In this document: positions 1-7,921 of the stretch, piece after piece
Layout: each line of letters starts with the position of its first letter
Numbering within the stretch: position 1 is the first letter of the stretch
Assembly (NCBI RefSeq): GCF_002366715.1
Contig: NZ_DFBS01000045.1
Location: forward strand, 438,954 to 502,953
Reading direction: 5' to 3'
Origin: Halomonas sp. UBA3074
Lineage (GTDB): Bacteria; Pseudomonadota; Gammaproteobacteria; Pseudomonadales; Halomonadaceae
Length of the DNA: 64,000 nt
Made by a program: the position numbers and the translations under genes
The notes under the pieces: model-generated
What the model saw: only the letters and a program-made list of their open reading frames with translations
Databases searched by the model: none
What the model was told of the DNA's origin: nothing

Positions 1-69
1 CATCTCTATGAGTCATTAGGCTGGCAGCGCAATACTGCGTTTTATGGTTACTTGCTTGATGTGAAGTGA
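1..69 (+). CDS. GNAT-type acetyltransferase, C-terminal fragment
   Basis: Only the last 22 codons and the TGA stop lie in the window; the gene begins upstream. The fragment contains LYESLGWQ followed by FYGYLL, which matches the closing segment of GNAT N-acetyltransferases (the LYexLGF motif of the acetyl-CoA binding fold, then a final beta strand). The substrate cannot be deduced. A strong hairpin follows 12 bases after the stop. Identification rests on a short motif, so another fold with a similar tail is possible. Confidence 0.55.
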   Translation, partial: HLYESLGWQRNTAFYGYLLDVK

Positions 70-80
70 GTCAAACCGTT

Positions 81-105
81 CAGGCCCGGCGCCTCGCCGG
101 GCCTG
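81..105. terminator. Hairpin between convergent GNAT and ribH genes
   Basis: A perfect 11-bp GC-rich stem (81-91 with 95-105) with a 3-base loop lies between two convergent genes. There is no clear U tract on either side, so it may act as a bidirectional terminator or only as a 3' end stabiliser. Confidence 0.5.
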
Positions 106-117
106 GACTACCGTGCA

Positions 118-615
118 TCAAGCCTCGCTTAGTTTGCGCGCTCTGTGCAGGTTTTCCATGGTGTTTAGGCATGCCTGTGCGGCTTCTTTCCCTTTGGTGA
201 CAAAATGCTGGGTGTAGAAGTCGTGATGCGTGCTGTGCTCATGGAAGTGGTGCGGCGTTAACACTGCCGAGATCACCGGCACTTGCGTGTCTAGCTGCAC
301 CCGCATCAAGCCATCAATCACTGCATGGGCCACAAAGTCGTGACGATAAATACCGCCATCGACCACAAAGCCCGCCCCCACGATGGCGCCATAGCGGCCA
401 CTCTGGGCGAGGACCTTGGCTTGTAAGGGGATCTCGTAAGCACCGGAGACGGTGAAGGTGTCTACTTGTTCGGCGTTCAGTCCACAGCGTTCGACTTCGG
501 CAACAAAGGCGTCATAGGCCTTTTCGACGATATCCTGATGCCAGTGGCCTTGGATAAAGGCAATGCGTTGAGACGTGGTGTGGTTGGAAAGGGTCAGCGG
601 AAATGTCTGATTCAT
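118..615 (-). CDS. ribH: 6,7-dimethyl-8-ribityllumazine synthase, type II (RibH2)
   Basis: Makes 6,7-dimethyl-8-ribityllumazine from 5-amino-6-ribitylaminouracil and dihydroxybutanone phosphate, the penultimate riboflavin step, in the cytosol. The 165-residue product has GAYEIPL, GAGFVVDGGIYRHDFVA and VLTPHHFHE, which match the type II enzymes such as Brucella RibH2 rather than the housekeeping type I form. Type II enzymes are known as decamers. ATG at 615 is preferred because AAGAGA sits about 7 bases upstream; an ATG at 621 is also in frame but too close to it. An FMN riboswitch lies about 100 bases upstream on the same strand. No other riboflavin gene is nearby, so this looks like a stand-alone, FMN-controlled extra lumazine synthase. 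Confidence 0.93.
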   Translation of the reverse strand: MNQTFPLTLSNHTTSQRIAFIQGHWHQDIVEKAYDAFVAEVERCGLNAEQVDTFTVSGAYEIPLQAKVLAQSGRYGAIVGAGFVVDGGIYRHDFVAHAVIDGLMRVQLDTQVPVISAVLTPHHFHEHSTHHDFYTQHFVTKGKEAAQACLNTMENLHRARKLSEA

Positions 616-715
616 GGTCATTCTCTTGGCTAAGGTGTACCAGAATCAGGGCACGCGGAACCGGTCGTCAGGAAGCCACAAAAGGCAGCCAAAGCCGCTT
701 TTGCATCGCCTGTCT

Positions 716-877
716 AGGGTGCCGTTCTCTTTCATCCGGACTATCACCGTCGGCTTCGGTTTCTCACCGAATCTGCTGACCTCAAACATGGGCTTGTTTG
801 AGCGCTCGCGGGCTTAGCCGCCCGATTTAAAGGCCGCATCACCGCCGGTGGGGACTTTCACCCCGCCCTGAGAACTT
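716..877 (-). promoter_or_regulatory. FMN riboswitch (RFN element)
   Basis: Read on the minus strand, the element opens with CAGGGCGGGGTGAAAGTCCC and CACCGGCGGTGATG near 875-840. It closes with GATTCGGTGAGAAACCGAAG and CCGACGGTGATAGTCCGGAT near 780-725. These are the conserved blocks of the RFN aptamer: the P1/P2 strands, the P6 hairpin and the closing strands. It sits in the leader of ribH and should lower its expression when FMN is plentiful. I could not resolve whether control is by termination or by hiding the ribosome site. Confidence 0.95.
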
Positions 878-911
878 TGCTGAATATCAGCCCCGTCATT
901 TTACGCTTATT

Positions 912-2168
912 CTAAAAGCTGAGCCAAGGCGGTGTGGTGATCTTAGCGCTGTCACGCTGCATGATGATCTCGCCATGGCGTACCGAAAGCAGCACCTCGC
1001 CTTGGGTGCGCAGTACGCTGTAATCATCCTCGCCCTCTAGCAGGTTGAAGCTGGCCGGTTTGCCCACTTCGATGCCGTAACGATCTTCAATATTGAGCGT
1101 GCGGGCACTGTTGTCGGTAATCAGCGAAAGCGCCTGGCTGAAGTCCTGATAGCCCATCATTTGGCAAATATGCAGGCCGAAATCCAGCGTGCGCAAGAGC
1201 TTGCCATTCCCCAGCGAATACCAGGGATCGAAGATGGAGTCCTCGGCAAAGCAGACGTTGATGCCCGCCTCGTTGAGCTCTTTTACCCGCGTAACACCCC
1301 GCCGTTTGGGGTAGGTGTCGAAGCGCCCCTGCAAATGAATGCTTTCCGTCGGGCAAGAGACGAAATTGATGCCCGAGCGCTTGAGCAGCAGAAACAGCTT
1401 GGAGCAGTAGGCGTTGTCATAAGAGTGCATGGCCGTGGTATGGCTGGCGGTTACCCGACTGCCCAAATCGTTAAAGAGCGCTTCACAGGCCAGCACTTCA
1501 AGAAAGCGCGAATTGGGGTCGTCGATCTCGTCGCAGTGGACATCCACCAAGCGGTCATACTTGATCGCTAGCTCGATCACCCGTTTCATGGACGCCACGC
1601 CCAATTCGCGGGTGTACTCAAAGTGGGGAATGCCGCCGACGACATCGGCACCGAATTCCAGCGCCTCCTCCATCAGTTTGTCGCCGCCGGGGTAGGAGAG
1701 CAGGCCATCTTGCGGAAAAGCGACGACTTGAATATCGATTTTATCTTTTAGCTCGTCGCGCAAACGGCACAGCGTTTTCAGGCCAATCAGGCTTGGGTCG
1801 CTGGTGTCAGCGTGGGTACGCACGAACTGAACGCCATTGCCGATTAACAAATTAAGTGTTTTGAGAGCACGCTCACGAATATCGGCTTCGGTAAGCATAG
1901 GCTTACGCTCACCCCAGCGCTCGATGCCTTCAAACAGCGTGCCGCTTTGGTTCCAGCTAGGCTCGCCTGCCGTTAGCGCAGCGTCCAAATGAATATGAGG
2001 CTCAATAAACGGCGCGCAGACCAGCTTGGCGCCTGCATCGATTTGGCCTTCGCTTGGCGTTTGCGGTGCGTCTTGAACGGTAATCGAGCTGAACGTCCCG
2101 TCCTCCACGACAAGACGATAAAGCTCTGGGCGCTGGCGTAGGCGGGCGTTAATGATCTGCATGGACAT
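912..2168 (-). CDS. codA: Cytosine deaminase CodA
   Basis: Hydrolyses cytosine to uracil and ammonia in the cytosol, part of pyrimidine salvage. The 418-residue protein has the amidohydrolase hallmarks: PHIHLD near residue 57, THADTSD, DVHCDEIDDP (metal and catalytic residues), ASHTTAMHSY and a late CFAEDSI aspartate motif. The length fits E. coli CodA. It lies 16 bases after codB on the same strand, the usual codBA order. The uracil produced could enter the reductive degradation pathway encoded at 15.3-20.4 kb. Confidence 0.93.
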   Translation of the reverse strand: MSMQIINARLRQRPELYRLVVEDGTFSSITVQDAPQTPSEGQIDAGAKLVCAPFIEPHIHLDAALTAGEPSWNQSGTLFEGIERWGERKPMLTEADIRERALKTLNLLIGNGVQFVRTHADTSDPSLIGLKTLCRLRDELKDKIDIQVVAFPQDGLLSYPGGDKLMEEALEFGADVVGGIPHFEYTRELGVASMKRVIELAIKYDRLVDVHCDEIDDPNSRFLEVLACEALFNDLGSRVTASHTTAMHSYDNAYCSKLFLLLKRSGINFVSCPTESIHLQGRFDTYPKRRGVTRVKELNEAGINVCFAEDSIFDPWYSLGNGKLLRTLDFGLHICQMMGYQDFSQALSLITDNSARTLNIEDRYGIEVGKPASFNLLEGEDDYSVLRTQGEVLLSVRHGEIIMQRDSAKITTPPWLSF

Positions 2169-2184
2169 ATAAAAAAGCGCTCAC

Positions 2185-3451
2185 TTATTGTTTGGCGGGT
2201 GAAGGAAGCGTATCGCTCAGCGTAGCGTGTTTTAAACGCAGCAGCACGGCATAGCTGCCCGCGGCTACCGCCACCCCCACTAAGGGCGGCAATAAAGGTG
2301 AAAAGTAGGCCGCGCCAGCCCCTATCGCATAGGCGGCTAACCCGCGGCGATTGAAATCGGGTAATCGAGCAGCGTTTAGCTCGGGGTAGCGGCCTTTATG
2401 CTTGAGCCAGAAATCCGCCATGATCACCCCGCCCATGGGGGGGAATAAAGGTGCCAAGCAGTACCAGAAAAGGGATAAGCAGATTGTACATACCGCCGAC
2501 CGCGAGCACCGTACCAATGGCAGCCCCTGCTACGGTGACCAAGCGGCGCTTTTCAGTACGCAGCAAATTGCAGCCCGCCACCGCGAAGTTGTAAATAGTG
2601 TTGTCCTGGGTCGTCCAAATATTGAGAAACAGCATGAGTACGGCAATAGACACGAACCCTTGAGCGATCAGCACATCCACGATATCCGCCTGCTGGTAAA
2701 TCATGGTGCCGAGCGCGCCTGTCAGGACCATTAAGCCGTTACCCACAAAAAACGCTGCCAGGGTCGCGATAACAGCCGTTTTAGGTGTTTTGGCAAAACG
2801 GCTCCAGTTGGTGGCTTGAGTGCCACCGCTAATAAAGGTGCCGATGATGACCGTCACCGCTGCTGCCACACTCATACTCTCCGAGGGCGTTTGTTGGCTT
2901 AACCCGGCAAAGCCGCGCACATCGACGAGCCCTGTGAATAGACTGATCAAGATAAACAACATCATGGCGGGAACCGCAAAGCGCGACAGCCAATCCATTC
3001 CTTTGTAACCGATCATGGCGGTCACACAGAAGCCAAAACCAAAAAGCACCATTAAGGGGATTTCCAACCATTCAGGCATCCCCGTGGTGCGTACCAGTAC
3101 CAGCGCGATGGTTGCTGTCCCCCACGCATACCAGCCGATTTGGGTAAAACCGAGGATAACATCGGAGAGTTTGCTGCCTTTTTCGCCAAAACAGAAGCGC
3201 CCCATCAGCACCGAATTCAGCCCACTTTTACAGGCGATATAGGCAAGCGCTGCGGCATACGTGCCCAGCAGCAAATTGCCTATGAGTATGATCCATAACA
3301 GCTGACCAATCGGGAACGCTTGGCCCAAGGAGCCACCCGCCCACATGGTCGCGGTAAAAAAGGTAAAGCCGAGCAGTACGGCGGAAGTGGAAAGCAATCC
3401 CTTCCGAGCATGGGTAGGGACTTCGCTGAGCGGGTAATCAGACGGGTGCAT
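2185..3451 (-). pseudogene. codB: Cytosine permease CodB, frameshifted in a G7 run
   Basis: Encodes an NCS1-family cytosine:cation symporter of about 420 residues with some 12 membrane segments. The reading frame from ATG 3451 (GGAGG 5 bases upstream) is intact through LIPFLVLLGTFIPP. It is then lost at seven consecutive Gs (plus strand 2437-2443, C7 in the coding strand). The remainder, MGGVIMADFWLKHKGRYPEL onward, continues in the next frame to the stop at 2185. Removing one base restores a typical CodB. It may be a true recent frameshift, slippage heterogeneity, or a sequencing error in the homopolymer. codA follows directly and is intact. Confidence 0.85.
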
Positions 3452-3737
3452 CACGGCCTCCTAACGTCAGTAAGTAAAGTGATTTTCTAATGACTTACTA
3501 GCAAAAGATGTGCCAAAAATAATTAGCCATCACGATGTGCAAAGCGAGGTTTTAAAACATACTCACTCTGTTTATTGATACTTTATTAAATAAAAGCTAA
3601 TTATTTTGTCTTATTTACCGATATAAACAGTATGCAAAAACGATTCGTAAAGATTTATGTGTACATAAAAGAGTATTGCTTAGCGCAATGACTAATTAAT
3701 GTAGCCATTACGTGGTGGCGATAAGGAACCCGACTAA

Positions 3738-5183
3738 ATGCAAGAACCGCCGCCTGTGAAGGCTCTATTACCTACCGCTAACCTGCCCTGGCACCGTTCG
3801 CTGGTCGGGAAATTGGTCATTTTTATGCTGTTGGGCGTGCTGTTTGCCTATTTGATGGGTGCGTTATCAGGTTTTTTGATGGTGGAACGGGGCGCGCGCG
3901 AACAGTGGTGGCGTGAAGCGCAGGTGAACACCCAAATCGTCAGTGCCACTATCCGGCGTATTTATACCTCTGTGGCGGTTAAAACAGACGATACAGGGCA
4001 GGTGACGCATATTATCTCACCACGCGCGATTGGCGATGAAGAGTCCGTGCTTGAAACCGGTTTTAGCCCCGTTGATGTATTAGCATTAGCCAGTGCCCAA
4101 ACGCGCAACAATGTTTGGTTATTTGCCGAGTCTCCGCAAGGAACACTAGAGATGATGGCAGATGCCCGTAATACAGCAGAATCTACCGCTAAACTGGCGG
4201 TGAGTACTTGGCGGGCCATGGCGCAAGCGGCTGACTTTTACGTGGGGTTTGCCCGCATTGGTAATGAAGAGCATTTTATTAGTTCACTGCCGATTGTGAC
4301 CTCTGAAGGCCAGTTACTGGGTGTGGTGGTGTCCACCATTGGGCAGAAAGCGTCTCTTTATCAGATACGTAACGATTTAATCCAAAAAGCGTTTTTGGCG
4401 CTTCTAGCGGTACTGGTCGCCACGGCGTTGCTGTTAAGTATTTTGATGCGACGATTATTTAGACCCGTGCCTGTATTGGTACGAGTGCTAACCGCTATCG
4501 CAAAAAACCAAACGCAAATCACTACGCCTTATACGCATCGCAAGGATGAGATTGGCCGCATGGCAAATGCCATCGATGCCCTGCGCAAAAAGGTGATTGA
4601 ACGTGAGCATCTGCTTGATGTGAAAGATGAGGCCCTGCGTTTTCAGCACCTTGCCCATCACGATGAATTAACCAAGTTACCTAACCGTATACAGCTGAAT
4701 GAGGCTTTAAAAGCGGCGGTGCACTCACTGCTTCAAGGGGACGTATTTAACGTCATGCTGTTCGACCTTGATCACTTCAAAGAAGTAAACGATAGCTTGG
4801 GCCATGCGGCCGGCGATGCGCTATTGATAGAAGCCAGCCAGCGAGTGCAGGGGTTGCTGACAGATAACGACTTGGTGGCCCGCTTAGGCGGCGATGAATT
4901 CGCCATCATTCAGCGCGTATCGCGTCATGCGCAGGAAGAGGCTAAGACGTTGGCGGGCCAAATTGTTGCCACGCTACATGCACCTTTCCACATCGATTTG
5001 CAGGTCATCCAAATAGGCGTGAGCGTGGGTATAGCGACGGCACCCTCCGATGGTGATGACAGCTATGAGCTGCTACGTAACGCCGATATTGCGCTATATG
5101 CCGCCAAGGCGGAAGGACGCGATCGCTACAGACTGTTCACCCCTGGGATGAAGATGGCGCCCACTACGGTTAGGGAGAGATGA
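3738..5183 (+). CDS. Membrane diguanylate cyclase with periplasmic sensor and HAMP
   Basis: Predicted to make cyclic di-GMP from GTP. The 481 residues show TM1 at about 24-48, a periplasmic region of about 165 residues (cache-like, uncertain), TM2 at about 218-237, a HAMP segment at about 238-295 and a GGDEF domain at about 305-470. The active-site GGDEF (384-388) is intact, as are FDLDHF and DELTKLPNR. The inhibitory RxxD site is absent: TDND occupies 375-378. The stop is only 3 bases before the start of a GltI-like binding protein and a second one follows, so the three form one transcription unit. I infer that the binding proteins report an amino-acid-like ligand to this cyclase. Confidence 0.9.
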   Translation: MQEPPPVKALLPTANLPWHRSLVGKLVIFMLLGVLFAYLMGALSGFLMVERGAREQWWREAQVNTQIVSATIRRIYTSVAVKTDDTGQVTHIISPRAIGDEESVLETGFSPVDVLALASAQTRNNVWLFAESPQGTLEMMADARNTAESTAKLAVSTWRAMAQAADFYVGFARIGNEEHFISSLPIVTSEGQLLGVVVSTIGQKASLYQIRNDLIQKAFLALLAVLVATALLLSILMRRLFRPVPVLVRVLTAIAKNQTQITTPYTHRKDEIGRMANAIDALRKKVIEREHLLDVKDEALRFQHLAHHDELTKLPNRIQLNEALKAAVHSLLQGDVFNVMLFDLDHFKEVNDSLGHAAGDALLIEASQRVQGLLTDNDLVARLGGDEFAIIQRVSRHAQEEAKTLAGQIVATLHAPFHIDLQVIQIGVSVGIATAPSDGDDSYELLRNADIALYAAKAEGRDRYRLFTPGMKMAPTTVRER

Positions 5184-5186
5184 ATA

Positions 5187-6110
5187 ATGCACTGGTTAGC
5201 CGTTCTGATGGTAGGTACGTTGAGTTGGCAAAGTTCAGCCGTTGCCAGTAATGCGCACATAGACAACTCGCCGACATTGGCGCGTATTGCCTCAACGGGC
5301 GAAATTTCCATTGGGCATCGAACCAGCGAGATACCCTTTTCCTATGAAGTGGACGGTCAACCAACCGGCTACGCGGTTGACCTTTGTCTACAGGTTGTCG
5401 AAGGGCTGCAGGACGCGTTGGGTTTAACCGATATCCGCGTGAACTATGTGCCGGTGACGCCTGCCAATCGATTTATATTGGTGCGTAACGGTGATGTGGA
5501 TATTGAGTGTGGCGTGACCACCAATACGGCCGAACGTCGCCGTCAAGCGGCTTTCTCCTACCCGAATTTTTTAACAGCTACACGCTATGTATCGCTCGCC
5601 GAGCAGAAGATGGATAGCGTTCAGGATTTAGCGGGCCGCAGCGTGGTATCCACCACGGGTACCATCAATATCGGTCAGCTTAATGAGCTCAACCGCACTG
5701 AAGAGTTGAATATCGCAGTCATGTTAAGCCGAAACCATGAAGAAGCCTTCGCCATGGTGGCTTCGGGGCAGGCATCGGCGTTTGTGATGGATGAGATATT
5801 ACTAGCGGGGTTGGTGTCGTCAGCCTCAGACCCTGCCGCTTTTCATATTTCGCAAGCAACGCTAAGCAGTGCTGAGCCGTATGGCTTAATGATGCCAGCT
5901 GACGACCCTATTTTTGTTGAATGGGTCAATCAGCAGCTAAGCACGTTTTATCAAAGTGAAGGCATCCAGGCCCTCTATGATAAATGGTTTTTACAGCCTG
6001 TTCCCCCGGATAACCGTGTGCTGAATTTGCCGCTAGCGCCAGCGCTTGCCGCTATATTTGCCAATCCTGAGCAGTACGTACAACAAAACTTAGCGCCGCA
6101 CGCAGAGTAA
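5187..6110 (+). CDS. GltI-like periplasmic amino-acid binding protein 1
   Basis: A family 3 solute-binding protein of 307 residues with an N-terminal signal peptide (about 1-20). It has the GltI pattern: IPFSYEVDGQPTGYAVDLC, YVPVTPANR, GDVDIECGVTTNTAERR, and a closing LYDKWFLQPVPP. That group binds glutamate or aspartate in the periplasm. The start is 3 bases after the cyclase stop, with GGAGAG within the cyclase end as ribosome site. No permease or ATPase gene is nearby, so a sensory rather than a transport role is plausible. It is a diverged paralogue of the next gene. Confidence 0.87.
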   Translation: MHWLAVLMVGTLSWQSSAVASNAHIDNSPTLARIASTGEISIGHRTSEIPFSYEVDGQPTGYAVDLCLQVVEGLQDALGLTDIRVNYVPVTPANRFILVRNGDVDIECGVTTNTAERRRQAAFSYPNFLTATRYVSLAEQKMDSVQDLAGRSVVSTTGTINIGQLNELNRTEELNIAVMLSRNHEEAFAMVASGQASAFVMDEILLAGLVSSASDPAAFHISQATLSSAEPYGLMMPADDPIFVEWVNQQLSTFYQSEGIQALYDKWFLQPVPPDNRVLNLPLAPALAAIFANPEQYVQQNLAPHAE

Positions 6111-6120
6111 AAGGAGAGAG

Positions 6121-7029
6121 ATGATGCGCCAGAGGACACGCGTCGGGTGGTGTAGCTTGCTAATATGGCTGCTAGCGGGTGGTTCCGCCCATGCCGGGCA
6201 ACCCTTAAATACACTCGAACGACTCAAGGAGACGGGCGTACTGCGTGTGGGATACGGTGATACCGCTCCCTTCTCGTATGTCGATGATCAAGGCGAGGTG
6301 GTCGGCTACTCTATCGATATTTGCCAACGGCTAGCCGGGCAGTTGCAGCGGCAATTGGCTATTCCGGCGCTTGAAATCACCTATGTTCCGCGCACGCCAA
6401 GCAACCGTATTCAACTGCTTAACAGTGGCGATATCGATATTGAGTGTAATGCCAGTACAAACAACGAAGAGCGCCGACGCAGTGCACAGTTTGCACTGAG
6501 CCACTATTTTGTATCCGTGCGCTATGTGGCACTGAAATCGAACGGGTTTACCACGCTAGAAGATTTGTCCGGGCGCAGCGTGAGTGTGGCGCGCGGCACC
6601 GTTAATGTCAGCCAGATCAACCAAGCAAACCGCGAACAGCAGCTAAACTTATCGGTGGTGCCGGTGGAAACACTGCAAGGCGCGTTTGATTTGGTGGCCG
6701 AGGGGCGCGTAGCCGCCTTTGCGATGGACGATGTGCTGCTCAGCGCCATGATCGCAGAGTCAGATGAGCCTCAAGCCTATGTGCTTTCAGAGGAGGCCAT
6801 CACCTCGACAGAGCCACTTGGTTTTATGATGCGCCTTGAAGATGACGCCTTCGCCGTCGAGGTCAATAAAGCCCTCGAGCATATCTACACGAACCCAGAG
6901 ATGCCGCTGCTTTACTATCAATGGTTTCAGCAGCCTTTGCCGGGTAAAGACATTACCCTAGATATACCCATGAGCGAGGTGTTGGCTGAACACTTTACGG
7001 CCCTACGCACTATGGCTTTACAAGAATGA
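6121..7029 (+). CDS. GltI-like periplasmic amino-acid binding protein 2
   Basis: A second family 3 binding protein of 302 residues, signal peptide to about residue 25 (GGSAHA). It has GDTAPFSYVDDQGEVVGYSI, YVPRTPSNR, DIDIECNASTNNEERRR and a closing LYYQWFQQPLPG. It starts 10 bases after the previous stop behind AAGGAGAGAG. It resembles its neighbour along its length and likely arose by duplication. As no transporter genes are adjacent, the pair may share a distant GltJKL-like permease or may feed the upstream cyclase sensor. The choice between these is inference. Confidence 0.87.
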   Translation: MMRQRTRVGWCSLLIWLLAGGSAHAGQPLNTLERLKETGVLRVGYGDTAPFSYVDDQGEVVGYSIDICQRLAGQLQRQLAIPALEITYVPRTPSNRIQLLNSGDIDIECNASTNNEERRRSAQFALSHYFVSVRYVALKSNGFTTLEDLSGRSVSVARGTVNVSQINQANREQQLNLSVVPVETLQGAFDLVAEGRVAAFAMDDVLLSAMIAESDEPQAYVLSEEAITSTEPLGFMMRLEDDAFAVEVNKALEHIYTNPEMPLLYYQWFQQPLPGKDITLDIPMSEVLAEHFTALRTMALQE

Positions 7030-7079
7030 TGGTTTTAAAAAAGTGTCGGTTTTATAAAGGTAATAGCTTTAAGAAGGTA

Positions 7080-7095
7080 ACGCTTTTAAAAGCGT
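7080..7095. terminator. AT-centred palindrome between convergent genes
   Basis: A 16-bp perfect palindrome (ACGCTTTTAAAAGCGT) lies between the second binding-protein gene and the convergent tetR gene. It could be a weak bidirectional terminator. The stem has no loop as written, so this is a low-confidence call. Confidence 0.3.
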
Positions 7096-7117
7096 ATTGG
7101 CACGTATTAGCGCAGCG

Positions 7118-7741
7118 TTAAGTGGTTTGTGTATTTAGCACTCCGCGCATTAACGTCTCGACAATACCCTCACATTCAGCCGCCAGTGAGTACTCTTGAG
7201 GGTCTTGTAGCCAGTCAAAACAGACCCCGATCAAAAAGCCATGAAACTGTCGGCGGGCACTAGCGGGAGAGAGGTCCGCGCGTAAGTTGCCGGCTGTCTG
7301 CACCTGTTCGAACAACCATTCAATGAGCGCTTCGGCGTGTTCTGAGAGCCGCGTTATCATGCTGATATGCGGATGATCGTCTTCGAGCTTTTCACAGCGG
7401 TGTAGCACAATCGTCGCTGCTCTTTGTAGCGGCAAATCGTGACAAATAGTGGCTAACGAGCGTTGGGCGATGACCCGTAGACATTCAGTCGGCGAGTCGG
7501 CAAGCCGCTTGACGGCGTCTTCAACGATGCCATCCAGTGGTCCTCTTACCCGCTCCAGCAGCGCATCGAATACCGCCGCTTTATCTTCAAAGTGCCAATA
7601 AATAGCGCCTCGCGTCACGCCCGCCGCCTGCGCAATGTGGGCCAAGGTGGTGCGCGAAACGCCTTGAGCGAGAAATGTCTTTTCCGCAGCATCAAGAATC
7701 GCTTCGCGTGTTCGTTCTGCTTCAGCCTTTCGACGGGACAT
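7118..7741 (-). CDS. TetR/AcrR-family repressor of the adjacent RND pump
   Basis: A 207-residue regulator. An N-terminal TetR helix-turn-helix (about residues 10-57, TREAILDAAEKTFLAQG then GVTRGAIYWHFEDKAAVFDA) is followed by an AcrR/TtgR-like ligand domain with HRCEKLEDDHP and HGFLIGVCFDWL. ATG 7741 is chosen because MSRRK leads straight into the DNA-binding domain; an upstream in-frame start at 7831 would fall inside the operator palindrome. It is divergent from the pump genes with a 42-bp perfect palindrome between, the classic arrangement for autoregulation and efflux repression relieved by a pump substrate. Confidence 0.92.
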   Translation of the reverse strand: MSRRKAEAERTREAILDAAEKTFLAQGVSRTTLAHIAQAAGVTRGAIYWHFEDKAAVFDALLERVRGPLDGIVEDAVKRLADSPTECLRVIAQRSLATICHDLPLQRAATIVLHRCEKLEDDHPHISMITRLSEHAEALIEWLFEQVQTAGNLRADLSPASARRQFHGFLIGVCFDWLQDPQEYSLAAECEGIVETLMRGVLNTQTT

Positions 7742-7813
7742 AGCGACTCCTGTTAATAGCATTAGCGGTATTTTGGCACTGAAAGATAGCAATGTCGCCG
7801 CGTGGTGATTATT

Positions 7814-7855
7814 ATACACATTCACTGACATTCATGAATGTCAGTGAATGTGTAT
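7814..7855. promoter_or_regulatory. 42-bp perfect palindrome, likely TetR-family operator
   Basis: Every base from 7814 to 7834 pairs with 7855 back to 7835. Each arm carries the TACATTCA-like motif twice (ACACATTCACTGACATTCA), resembling AcrR/TtgR operators, which could let two dimers bind. It lies between the divergent tetR gene (start 7741) and the pump adaptor gene (start 7922), so it probably overlaps both promoters. Confidence 0.85.
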
Positions 7856-7921
7856 CTTATCTGTTCTGTGGATCGAATTCAGGTTTACAACGCTGCACTG
7901 CCCGTCATCAAGGAGCCTGCC

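Noticed and set aside
614..817. A plus-strand reading frame of 67 codons
   Set aside because: It runs antisense through the FMN riboswitch and its leader and has no protein-like pattern.
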